A stretch of 6,159 bases of DNA, from assembly GCA_900751035.1 (NCBI GenBank), contig CAADSF010000034.1:1-6159 (forward strand). Reading direction: 5' to 3'. Under the pieces are notes generated by a model. It searched no databases, was not told the origin of the DNA, and saw nothing but the letters and a program-made list of their open reading frames with translations. Of this stretch, positions 1 to 5,966 are shown one piece after another. Made by a program: the position numbers and the translations under genes. Every line of letters starts with the position of its first letter. Position 1 is the first letter of the stretch. This stretch comes from an uncultured Oscillospiraceae bacterium (GTDB taxonomy: Bacteria; Bacillota; Clostridia; Oscillospirales; Oscillospiraceae).

Positions 1-93
1 GTTCGCGCGGCGCATTTCGGAGAGCGTTCTGGGGAAACAGTCGCGGGAGACGGCGATGAGGCCGAGCTTGACATTGGGGATGTTTTCAAACAT
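1..93 (-). CDS. L-fucose/L-arabinose isomerase-family protein, N-terminal fragment
   Basis: Only the first 31 codons are present; the gene runs off the left edge. The ATG (CAT at 91-93) follows a strong AGGAGGA site at 101-107 with a 7-base spacer, so the start is secure. The peptide begins MFENIPNVKLGLIAVSRDCF and continues with an Arg-rich stretch (RTLSEMRR). From memory, this resembles the N-terminus of clostridial proteins annotated as L-fucose isomerase or fucose/arabinose isomerase family, which open with a beta-strand and a VSRDCFP motif. Such enzymes interconvert aldoses and ketoses in the cytoplasm. It is the third gene of a run with the xylulokinase and the DUF4867 gene, which fits a role in making a ketose for the kinase. 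With so few residues the family call is moderate and the substrate is unknown. Confidence 0.6.
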   Translation of the reverse strand, partial: MFENIPNVKLGLIAVSRDCFPRTLSEMRRAN

Positions 94-100
94 GGTGAAT

Positions 101-109
101 TCCTCCTTA
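101..109 (-). promoter_or_regulatory. Ribosome binding site overlapping the upstream stop codon
   Basis: Read on the minus strand this is TAAGGAGGA: the TAA stop of the DUF4867 gene (107-109) runs straight into the AGGAGGA site of the isomerase-like gene that starts at 93. Ribosomes finishing the first gene would sit on the binding site of the next, which suggests translational coupling of the two products. Confidence 0.8.
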
Positions 110-736
110 AGCATCAAGAATATCAATATTTTTACCGGTCAGACCGGTGTGCGCACCGGTTTTTGCCTCGCTGGATTCCGGGTGGGCCAGCAGCCACTTG
201 TTGCGGGCGGTCAGCCAGGTATCCTCTTCGCTCTGCGGCTCGAATGCGGGCTTTTCCGTGTTCGTGCCCTTCGGCAGGACGACCGCGACGCGGAAGCCAG
301 TCTTTGCTGTCTGGCAGGGCGCGTAGTGGAGCGTCGTGCCGTAGACCTCGACGGCCGTGCCCGCCGGGACGCGGAAGGCATTGACCTTCGCGGTGTCGAG
401 CTGGCCGTCTTCGATCTCGTCTTCCTTTGCGAGCAGCAAAATAAAGTCCTGCTCGCCGACGTTGACCTCGCTGTCGCGGTGGTACTCCAAGCAATTGAGC
501 TTTGTGTTGTAGCCCCAGCACATCCCAATCTGGATGGGCATCCCGCCGTAGGCGCGGTCACGCATTTCATCAAAAATACCGCAGGTTTCAAGCGCTTCGA
601 TAGCCGGTTCATAGGCCGTGCCGCTCTCCGGCATGGGGACGGTCTGCATGGCCGCGACGAGCGCGGTCGTATCAAATCCGGTCAGGACCTTGCCGTAGGG
701 CTTGAATGCGGGGTCGGAAACAGAGTAAATTTTCAT
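107..736 (-). CDS. DUF4867 family protein, cupin-like, possible sugar isomerase
   Basis: A 209-residue protein with ATG at 734-736, preceded by AGGAGG at 741-746 with a short 4-base spacer. I recognise the family as DUF4867, found mostly in Firmicutes and without an established reaction known to me. Visible marks are the N-terminal KIYSV...FKPYGKVL, the central GGMPIQIG (residues 64-71), NTKLNCLEYHRDSEVNV (77-93) and VPAGTAVEVYGTTLHYAPC (123-141), and LPKGTN (154-159). Residues E84, H86, E90 and H137 lie in an order and spacing that resemble the two metal-binding motifs of cupins, with P124 and G126 where the second motif often carries a PxG turn. This is pattern reading, not proof. No signal peptide is present, so it should be cytoplasmic. 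It lies between a xylulokinase and an isomerase-like gene, so a role in sugar isomerisation, epimerisation or mutarotation is plausible. The tail after about residue 160 is polar and looks loosely structured. Confidence 0.85.
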   Translation of the reverse strand: MKIYSVSDPAFKPYGKVLTGFDTTALVAAMQTVPMPESGTAYEPAIEALETCGIFDEMRDRAYGGMPIQIGMCWGYNTKLNCLEYHRDSEVNVGEQDFILLLAKEDEIEDGQLDTAKVNAFRVPAGTAVEVYGTTLHYAPCQTAKTGFRVAVVLPKGTNTEKPAFEPQSEEDTWLTARNKWLLAHPESSEAKTGAHTGLTGKNIDILDA

Positions 737-763
737 ACTTCCTCCTGTTATGGAAAATCACAG

Positions 764-870
764 CTGTAGGGGCCGATGACTCTGTCGGCCCTGAAAATGT
801 TGCGAATTTGCCGTAGTTTTCTATAAAAGCAGTGCGTTCTGCGGGCGGACAGAGTCGTCCGCCCCTACAG
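764..870. repeat. Paired palindromic (REP/BIME-like) intergenic repeat
   Basis: Two 28-base arms, 764-791 and 843-870, are inverted copies of each other (25 of 28 positions match), separated by 51 bases. Each arm is also a hairpin: stem 770-777 with 784-791 around a 6-base loop, and stem 843-850 with 857-864 around a 6-base loop. The three differences between the arms fall within the stems and keep each stem paired (a C/G pair swapped for G/C, and a T-G wobble against C-G). Both arms start from the outside with CTGTAGGGGC. The element fills most of the gap between xylB and the DUF4867 gene. It resembles dispersed palindromic repeats of bacterial genomes. In the minus-strand mRNA it could fold into one long stem or two small ones and affect mRNA stability or read-through. 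No transposase lies nearby. Confidence 0.85.
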
Positions 871-890
871 AAACCGTGCGGATTTTTGAA

Positions 891-2366
891 TTACACCGTC
901 GCAGCGAAGAAATTTTTCAGCGCGGGGTAGAGCTTTTTGAAGCTCTGATAGCGGGCTTCGTATTTGACTGTCAGCTTTGCGTCCGGCTCAGTGGTGGACG
1001 CAACTTCAACGAGCTTGTCCGCTGCTTCCTGCACCGTCTGGAATTTCCCGCAGCCGACCATCGCGAGCATTGCCGCGCCGTAGCCGGGGCCCTGCTCGGT
1101 TTTGACCATATCGAGCGGAATGCCGAGGACATTGGCGAAAATCTTGCGCCACAGCGGGCTTTTCGCACCGCCGCCGCAGATGTTCGAGCGCGGGATTTCG
1201 ATGCCGAGTGACTTTGCAACCTCAAACGAATCCCGGATGGCGAACGCTACGCCCTCCAGAACCGCCTGCACCATGTCGGAGCGGCTGGTATCCATCGTCA
1301 TGCCGGTGAACGTGCCCCTTGCGTTCGTGTCGTTGATGGGGCTGCGCTCGCCCATGAGGTAGGGGAGGAAATAAACATGATTTTCGCCGAGCTTTTCGTC
1401 GGTGATATCCGCCTGCTCACTCGAAAAATCGGACGTTTTGAGAATTTCCTCACACAGCCACTTGTTGCAGCTCGCGGCGGAGAGCATACAGCCCATCAGG
1501 TGATACCCGCCGTCGGCGTGGGCAAAGGCGTGCAGCGCGTTGTTGGGGTCGACGCCGAATTTGTCGGACGAGATGAAGAGCGTCCCGGACGTGCCGAGGG
1601 AGAGATTGCAGCCGCCTGCGCCGACCGTGCCGGTGCCGACCGCCGCCGCGGCATTGTCGCCCGCACCGGCCACGACCTTGACCGTCTCCGGCAGGCCAAG
1701 CGTCTGCGCCGCTTCCTTCGTCAGCTGGCCCACGACCTCGAAACTCTCAAAGAGCTCCGGCATCTGGCGCTCGGAAACGCCGCAGATGTCCAGCATTTCC
1801 TTCGACCAGCGCTTGTGCTGCACATCGAGCAGCAGCATGCCGGAGGCGTCGGAATAATCGCAGGCATGGACGCCGGTAAGCTTGTAGGTCAGATAGTCCT
1901 TCGGAAGCATGATCTTTGCGATCTTTTTGAAATTTTCCGGCTCGTTTTCGCGCATCCAGAGGAGCTTCGGGGCCGTGAAGCCCGCGAAGGCGATATTCGC
2001 GGTCAGCGCGGACAGCTTGTCCTTGCCGATGGTATTGTTGAGGTAGTCTACCTCTCTGGATGTGCGACCATCGTTCCACAAAATCGCCGGACGGATGACG
2101 CTGTCCTGCGCGTCCAGCGCGACAAGGCCGTGCATCTGACCGCCGGAGCCGATGCCCGCGACTTCATTCGCATCAAAGCCGCGCAGTAGCTCCGGAACGC
2201 CGGTCACGGCCGCGCTCCACCAGTCCTCCGGCTTCTGCTCCGACCAGCCGGGATGCGGGAAGCTCAGGGGGTATTCCTTTGTGACTTCGTTTTGAATCGT
2301 ACCGTCCTCCCCGACAAGCAGCAGCTTGCAGGCGGACGTGCCGAGATCAATGCCGATGAATAACAT
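891..2366 (-). CDS. xylB: Xylulokinase (FGGY carbohydrate kinase)
   Basis: A 491-residue cytoplasmic kinase that should phosphorylate D-xylulose with ATP to xylulose 5-phosphate, feeding the pentose phosphate pathway. Its length matches E. coli XylB (about 484). Domain I begins with the phosphate-binding strand FIGIDLGTSACK (3-14). Next come WSEQ (41-44), the substrate-site GQMHG (76-80) and ILWNDGR (95-101). Also present are FTAPKLLW (130-137), LPKDYL (154-159) and the catalytic-base region AGAGDNAA (233-240, Asp237). Domain II has LSLGTSGTLF (255-264), MLSAASC (294-300), FLPYLMGER (333-341) and the adenosine-binding GGGAKSPLW (398-406). These track XylB more closely than glycerol or gluconate kinases. 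The frame stays open upstream to an ATG at 2435, but that start lies within the promoter and would add 23 residues before the conserved FIGID strand. The ATG at 2364-2366 is preferred. AAGGAG at 2380-2385 sits 13 bases upstream, rather far; a GTG three codons earlier is the alternative. An L-sugar ketose as true substrate cannot be ruled out, given the fucose-isomerase-like neighbour. Confidence 0.93.
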   Translation of the reverse strand: MLFIGIDLGTSACKLLLVGEDGTIQNEVTKEYPLSFPHPGWSEQKPEDWWSAAVTGVPELLRGFDANEVAGIGSGGQMHGLVALDAQDSVIRPAILWNDGRTSREVDYLNNTIGKDKLSALTANIAFAGFTAPKLLWMRENEPENFKKIAKIMLPKDYLTYKLTGVHACDYSDASGMLLLDVQHKRWSKEMLDICGVSERQMPELFESFEVVGQLTKEAAQTLGLPETVKVVAGAGDNAAAAVGTGTVGAGGCNLSLGTSGTLFISSDKFGVDPNNALHAFAHADGGYHLMGCMLSAASCNKWLCEEILKTSDFSSEQADITDEKLGENHVYFLPYLMGERSPINDTNARGTFTGMTMDTSRSDMVQAVLEGVAFAIRDSFEVAKSLGIEIPRSNICGGGAKSPLWRKIFANVLGIPLDMVKTEQGPGYGAAMLAMVGCGKFQTVQEAADKLVEVASTTEPDAKLTVKYEARYQSFKKLYPALKNFFAATV

Positions 2367-2413
2367 AGACTGCACACGGCTCCTTTCCAAGTCATGGAGG
2401 TTCTGATACTCTG

Positions 2414-2442
2414 ATTTTATACTAGTTTTTTGCAAAATTCAA
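2414..2442 (-). promoter_or_regulatory. Sigma-A-like promoter of the xylB operon
   Basis: On the minus strand the -35 box TTGAAT (2437-2442) and the -10 box TAAAAT (2414-2419) are 17 bases apart. The predicted transcript start is near 2406, about 40 bases before the xylB ATG. This position also argues against the upstream ATG at 2435 as start codon. I saw no convincing catabolite-response (cre) palindrome or repressor operator in the leader. Confidence 0.7.
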
Positions 2443-2460
2443 TCTCATTTTTCGGGGGGT

Positions 2461-2492
2461 GGGGAACACGGGCGCACCCAAACGCCTTCCCC
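2461..2492. repeat. Bulged GC-rich inverted repeat between divergent promoters
   Basis: GGGGAA (2461-2466) pairs with TTCCCC (2487-2492), and GGCG (2471-2474) pairs with CGCC (2483-2486), leaving a 4-base bulge on one side and an 8-base loop. It lies upstream of both predicted -35 boxes, so it would not be in either transcript. No T-run follows on either strand, which argues against a terminator. It could be a regulator site or a decayed palindrome; a chance match in GC-rich DNA is also possible. Confidence 0.35.
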
Positions 2493-2526
2493 GCATAGCT
2501 TCATAAAATCTTAAGGTGTTTCCCGC

Positions 2527-2555
2527 TTGTTTGTTCATGGGATTTTGGATATGAT
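2527..2555 (+). promoter_or_regulatory. Sigma-A-like promoter of the two-component operon
   Basis: The -35 box TTGTTT (2527-2532) and the -10 box TATGAT (2550-2555) are 17 bases apart. Transcription should start near 2562, giving a leader of about 30 bases. The first gene has a GGAGGG binding site at 2576-2581, 9 bases before its ATG. A TTAAGGTGTTT stretch just upstream (about 2512-2521) could be a half-site for an OmpR-type regulator, but no clear second copy is seen. Confidence 0.65.
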
Positions 2556-2590
2556 GATAGCACAGAGAAGAAAACGGAGGGAAATCTGTT

Positions 2591-3286
2591 ATGCAGCATA
2601 TTCTAGTCTGCGACGATGAGAAGGATATCGTCGCGGCTTTGAAAATTTATCTGGAATCCGACGGCTACTGCGTCCACACGGCCAACAGCGGCGAAGCGGC
2701 GCTGCGGGTGGCGAAGACGGAGCCGGTGCAGCTGGCGCTGATGGATATCATGATGCCCGGCATGGACGGCATTACGGCCATGGCGAAGCTGCGGGAATTT
2801 TCGAATATTCCCGTGATTCTGCTCACGGCAAAATCCGAGGATTCAGACAAGATTCTGGGCCTCAGCGTGGGCGCGGACGATTATATCACGAAGCCTTTTA
2901 ACCCCGTGGAGGTGCTGGCGCGGGTCAAGTCGCAGCTGCGGCGCTTTCTGCAGCTGGGCGCGGCGGTCAAAGCCCCGTCGGAGCTGACGGTCGGCGGCAT
3001 TGCGCTCGACCACGACGCGAAGCGCGTCACGCTTGACGGCGAGGAGATCGCGCTCACGCCGAAGGAATACGACATCCTGTATTATCTCATGCAGCACCCC
3101 GGCAAGGTCTTCACGCCTGCGGAGCTTTACAGCGCCGTATGGAACGAAGCGCCGGTCGGGATCGACAATACGGTGGCGGTACACATCCGCCATCTGCGGG
3201 AAAAGCTGGAGATCAACCCGTCCGAGCCCCGGTATTTAAAGGTCGTCTGGGGCAAGGGCTACAAGCTGGAAGGAGACAGGACATGA
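2591..3286 (+). CDS. OmpR/PhoB-family response regulator
   Basis: A 231-residue DNA-binding regulator. Residues 1-118 form the receiver domain: acidic pair D8/D9, phospho-acceptor D52 in LMDIMMPGMDG, switch residue T79 in ILLTAKSED, and K101 in YITKPFNP. Residues 131-227 form the winged-helix effector domain, with LTPKEYDIL (155-163), the recognition-helix region NTVAVHIRHLREKLE (193-207) and the terminal hairpin VVWGKGYKLE. All signalling residues are intact, so it should accept phosphate from the kinase encoded next and then bind operator DNA, often as a dimer on direct repeats. The start is supported by GGAGGG at 2576-2581. Its stop overlaps the kinase start as ATGA at 3283-3286. The layout resembles VanR/PhoP-type regulators, but the target genes cannot be read from the sequence; the deacetylase in the same operon and autoregulation are the natural guesses. 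Confidence 0.95.
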   Translation: MQHILVCDDEKDIVAALKIYLESDGYCVHTANSGEAALRVAKTEPVQLALMDIMMPGMDGITAMAKLREFSNIPVILLTAKSEDSDKILGLSVGADDYITKPFNPVEVLARVKSQLRRFLQLGAAVKAPSELTVGGIALDHDAKRVTLDGEEIALTPKEYDILYYLMQHPGKVFTPAELYSAVWNEAPVGIDNTVAVHIRHLREKLEINPSEPRYLKVVWGKGYKLEGDRT

Positions 3287-5166
3287 AACAGCTATACGGA
3301 AAGCTTTGGGTCAAGTGTACGGCCATCGCGCTGCTGATCGTGTTTGCAGTGCTCTTCGCCGCGGCGGCGCTGGGCAGCGCGTATCTGATCAATTATGGCG
3401 CCTACGCGGACGGCGGTGAGCAGGTGCGCCAGATGGCGGAAAACAACATTTTACAGCAGACGCGCGGCGACGGCTGGGCGGCGCTGCACGCCTGGGCCGA
3501 GGACGATACGGTCTCGCGCGATCTTCTCCGTGATCGCTATGACCCGCTCACCTCCAACATCTATTTTAAGCTCACCGACAAGGACACCGGTGAAATTCTG
3601 TTCAGCACCGGCGCACTGAATAAAGACGATTATTCCGGCAAGGCTTCCGCCTATTACCAGCAGGACATGACCACTTTGCTGAACGACGGCAGCGAGGTCA
3701 CAGTGGTCTATCAGGCGTATCTCAAAAGCCCGCTTGCCCCGCGCGACTCCGCGCTGTACGTTATGACATGGGTCGAGCGGCTGATCAGCGCACGGTATCT
3801 GCTGATCGTGCTGACCATTCTGCTTCTTGCAGTCTGCCTGTTCCTGTTTATTTTCCTGCTGTGCGCCATGGGGCACAAGGAGGGCGTGGACGGCATTTAC
3901 CAGTGCTGGCTCAATAAAATTCCGCTTGATCTGTTCCTTGCGCTGCTTGCCCTGCTATTCTTCGCGTGGGCATCCTTTCTTGGTAATATCTGGCATATCG
4001 ATTTCTGGTATTATATTCTTCTCGCCTTCGGCACTGCGGCTCTTGCGCTGACGCTCCTTCTGAGCGTTGCAGGCCGGGCAAAAGCACCAGGATTCTTTAA
4101 AAACACGCTGATCTACAAGGTTTTTGCGTGGATCTTTCGGGGACTGGGCCGCATTCCGATGGTCTGGCGGACGGCGCTCGTCTGGGGCGCACTGTGCCTT
4201 GCGGAGCTGTTCTTCACGTTCATGCTTGGGTGGAATGAGGAGCAGTATGCAGTTTTGTGGCTGCTCTCGCGCGGAGTGCTGACCATTGTGATCTTATATC
4301 TGGCCTCCAGTCTGAGGCTTTTGCAGAAGGAAGGACAGGCCATTGCCGACGGCCAGACCGATTACAAGGGCAAGCCTATCCCCCGCTGGCTGCCTGCACT
4401 TAAAAAGCACGAAGAGAATCTGCAGAGCATCCAGTCCGGTATTCAGAAGGCTGTCGATGAACAGATGCGCGCCGAACGCATGAAAACAGAACTCATCACG
4501 AACGTCTCCCACGATATCAAAACGCCGCTGACATCCATCGTCAACTATGTCGATCTGCTGGAAAAAGAGGATATCCAGCCGGAAAAAGCGAAGGAATATG
4601 TAGACGTTCTGAACCGGCAGGCCGCGCGGCTCAAGAAGCTGACGGAGGACTTAGTCGAAGCGTCGAAGGCCTCGTCAGGCAGTCTTCCGGTGCATCTGGC
4701 GCCGACGGATGTGAACGTGCTGCTGAGCCAGCTGGCGGGCGATTACATGGAAAAGCTGGAGGCGGCACAGCTGGAGCCAATCTTCCGCCCCGCGCCGTCC
4801 CAGCCGGTCATTCAGGCCGACGGACAGCTGCTGTCCCGCGTGCTGGGCAATCTGTTCTCGAACATCTGCAAATATGCCATGCCCGGCACACGCGTGTATT
4901 TTGAAAGCGCTGCGGATGAGAACACCGTCTCGCTCACGTTCAAGAATGTCTCGAAATACGAGCTGAACATCCCGGCGGAGGAGCTCATGGCCCGCTTCGT
5001 GCGCGGCGACCGCTCGCGCCACACGGAGGGCAGCGGTCTGGGACTGTCCATCGCGCAGAGCCTGACCGAGCTGCAGGGCGGCACGTTCCGCCTTGAGATT
5101 GACGGCGATCTATTTAAGGCCGTCGTGACCTTCCCGCGTGAGCAAACGGAGCCGGTGCAGGCATGA
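3283..5166 (+). CDS. Multi-pass membrane sensor histidine kinase
   Basis: A 627-residue partner kinase for the upstream regulator. The frame is open from an ATG at 3139, but the ATG at 3283 is chosen: GGAAGGAG at 3268-3275 lies 7 bases upstream, it forms an ATGA overlap with the regulator stop, and the residues before it are the regulator read out of frame. The first membrane helix spans about 9-35, followed by an outside sensor region at about 36-168. Five more hydrophobic segments lie near 169-194, 213-233, 240-263, 296-315 and 321-343, which puts the catalytic part in the cytoplasm. The dimerisation/phospho-acceptor box is NVSHDIKTPL with H410. The ATP-binding domain has the N box LGNLFSNICKY (N523, N527), an F box RFVRGD (571-576) and the G2 box GSGLGLSIA (583-591). 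The G1 box, normally DxGxG, reads KNVSKYELN (554-562) and lacks the Asp and glycines; I recall this form from a Firmicute kinase subfamily, so activity is still likely. No clear HAMP domain is seen. The signal is unknown. Confidence 0.93.
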   Translation: MKQLYGKLWVKCTAIALLIVFAVLFAAAALGSAYLINYGAYADGGEQVRQMAENNILQQTRGDGWAALHAWAEDDTVSRDLLRDRYDPLTSNIYFKLTDKDTGEILFSTGALNKDDYSGKASAYYQQDMTTLLNDGSEVTVVYQAYLKSPLAPRDSALYVMTWVERLISARYLLIVLTILLLAVCLFLFIFLLCAMGHKEGVDGIYQCWLNKIPLDLFLALLALLFFAWASFLGNIWHIDFWYYILLAFGTAALALTLLLSVAGRAKAPGFFKNTLIYKVFAWIFRGLGRIPMVWRTALVWGALCLAELFFTFMLGWNEEQYAVLWLLSRGVLTIVILYLASSLRLLQKEGQAIADGQTDYKGKPIPRWLPALKKHEENLQSIQSGIQKAVDEQMRAERMKTELITNVSHDIKTPLTSIVNYVDLLEKEDIQPEKAKEYVDVLNRQAARLKKLTEDLVEASKASSGSLPVHLAPTDVNVLLSQLAGDYMEKLEAAQLEPIFRPAPSQPVIQADGQLLSRVLGNLFSNICKYAMPGTRVYFESAADENTVSLTFKNVSKYELNIPAEELMARFVRGDRSRHTEGSGLGLSIAQSLTELQGGTFRLEIDGDLFKAVVTFPREQTEPVQA

Positions 5167-5921
5167 AACGACGCAGAGTGCTGACGGCGCTTTTCCTGCT
5201 GCTGGCCGTCTGTGCGCTGGCACTCGGTCTTGCCGCCGTCCGGCGGGCGCAGCGCCTGCCGTCAAAGGACGGAGTTTCCGTCCCCGTTCTTATGTACCAT
5301 GCCGTCGGCGACGACTGCTGGGGCGCGGAGAGTCTGTTCGTAAAGCCGGAGGAGCTGGAAAAGCAGCTGCAATACCTGTCCGAAAACGGCTATGAGACGC
5401 TCTTTTTTGAGGACCTTTCCCACATCGAGCAGTATGAAAAGCCGGTGCTCCTGACCTTTGACGACGGATACGACGATAATAACACAGCGCTTCTGCCGCT
5501 GCTGCGGAAATACGACATGAAGGCGACGATCTTTCTGATTGCGGGCGACGTCGGCAAGCCGCACAAGCTGACGCGGGCGCAGATTACGGAGCTGGTGCAG
5601 TCCGGGCTGGTCAGCATCCAGAGCCATGGCTGGAGCCACCGGAGCATGGCGGAGCTGTCGCCGTCGGCGCTGCTGTGGGAGCTGGTGCGCAGCCAGAGCA
5701 GGATTTTTGCCCTCACCGGGCGCGTTCCCATCGCGCTTTCCTACCCGAACGGGAACAGCAGCGCCCGCGCAAGGAAACTCGCGGGCTGGTTCTATACCTA
5801 CGGCGTCCGCACCTATGCGGGCGTTTATGAAACCGGCAGCGATTCGATGCTGGTCGAGCGCATCACCGTCAGCCGCGACACCACGCTGGACGAATTCAAA
5901 CGCGAACTTGAGATTCCGTAA
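5163..5921 (+). CDS. Membrane-anchored polysaccharide deacetylase (NodB/CE4)
   Basis: A 252-residue protein. An N-terminal KRRR and a hydrophobic stretch (about 6-26) form a signal anchor or signal peptide, placing the enzyme outside the membrane. Then come SVPVLMYHAVG (39-49), typical of deacetylases of the IcaB/PgaB/PgdA kind, and the NodB domain. Motif 1 is LTFDDGYDDN (97-106) with presumed base D100 and metal ligand D101. Motif 2 is SHGWSH (154-159) with metal ligands H155 and H159. Motif 3 reads LSYPNG (192-197) without the usual Arg. The family removes N- or O-acetyl groups from cell-wall or surface polysaccharides; the substrate here (peptidoglycan, poly-GlcNAc or another glycan) is not determined. 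Its ATG overlaps the kinase stop as ATGA at 5163-5166. The nearest binding site is a weak GGAG at 5148-5151, so translation probably depends on coupling to the kinase. A stable hairpin follows 3 bases after the TAA stop. Confidence 0.92.
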   Translation: MKRRRVLTALFLLLAVCALALGLAAVRRAQRLPSKDGVSVPVLMYHAVGDDCWGAESLFVKPEELEKQLQYLSENGYETLFFEDLSHIEQYEKPVLLTFDDGYDDNNTALLPLLRKYDMKATIFLIAGDVGKPHKLTRAQITELVQSGLVSIQSHGWSHRSMAELSPSALLWELVRSQSRIFALTGRVPIALSYPNGNSSARARKLAGWFYTYGVRTYAGVYETGSDSMLVERITVSRDTTLDEFKRELEIP

Positions 5922-5924
5922 CAG

Positions 5925-5965
5925 CCGGAGCCGGTGTTCCAGACAGATTGGAACACCGGCTCCGG
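5925..5965. terminator. Long hairpin terminator between convergent genes
   Basis: A perfect 17-bp stem (5925-5941 with 5949-5965) encloses a 7-base loop. It starts 3 bases after the deacetylase stop and ends 1 base before the stop codon of the convergent gene, so it can serve both strands. Neither side has a proper T-run (TTCAGCTT on the plus strand, CTGTTACGG on the minus strand), so it may act by transcript end protection or a weaker mode of termination rather than as a classic intrinsic terminator. Confidence 0.75.
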
Positions 5966-5966
5966 T

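Noticed and set aside
143..160. 7-bp hairpin followed by TTTT on the plus strand, terminator-like
   Set aside because: It arises from repeated ACCGGT Thr-Gly codons inside the DUF4867 gene, and no plus-strand transcript is expected to end there.
56..769. 237-codon open frame on the plus strand opposite the DUF4867 gene
   Set aside because: The minus-strand frame has clear family motifs and a strong binding site; the plus frame also runs into the palindromic repeat and the isomerase-like start.
764..870. Inverted repeats as ends of a small insertion element (MITE)
   Set aside because: The interior is only 51 bases, no target-site duplication is evident beside the arms, and each arm is itself a hairpin, which fits a REP/BIME-like repeat better.
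1377..2189. 270-codon open frame on the plus strand opposite xylB
   Set aside because: It lies wholly opposite a strongly conserved kinase, is rich in Arg/Ala/Gly as expected for antisense of GC-rich codons, and shows no recognisable motif.
2367..2435. Longer xylulokinase start at 2435, adding 23 residues
   Set aside because: The extra codons overlap the predicted promoter boxes and precede the conserved FIGIDLGTS strand that normally begins at residue 2-3 of the family.
3139..3282. Kinase frame extended upstream to an ATG at 3139
   Set aside because: The stretch overlaps the regulator's winged-helix domain in another frame, has no membrane-protein character, and a good binding site and ATGA junction support 3283.
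5202..5216. Possible lipobox (L-A-V-C at residues 14-17) in the deacetylase signal region
   Set aside because: Val at the -1 position does not fit the lipobox, which needs Gly, Ala or Ser; a plain signal anchor explains the region.
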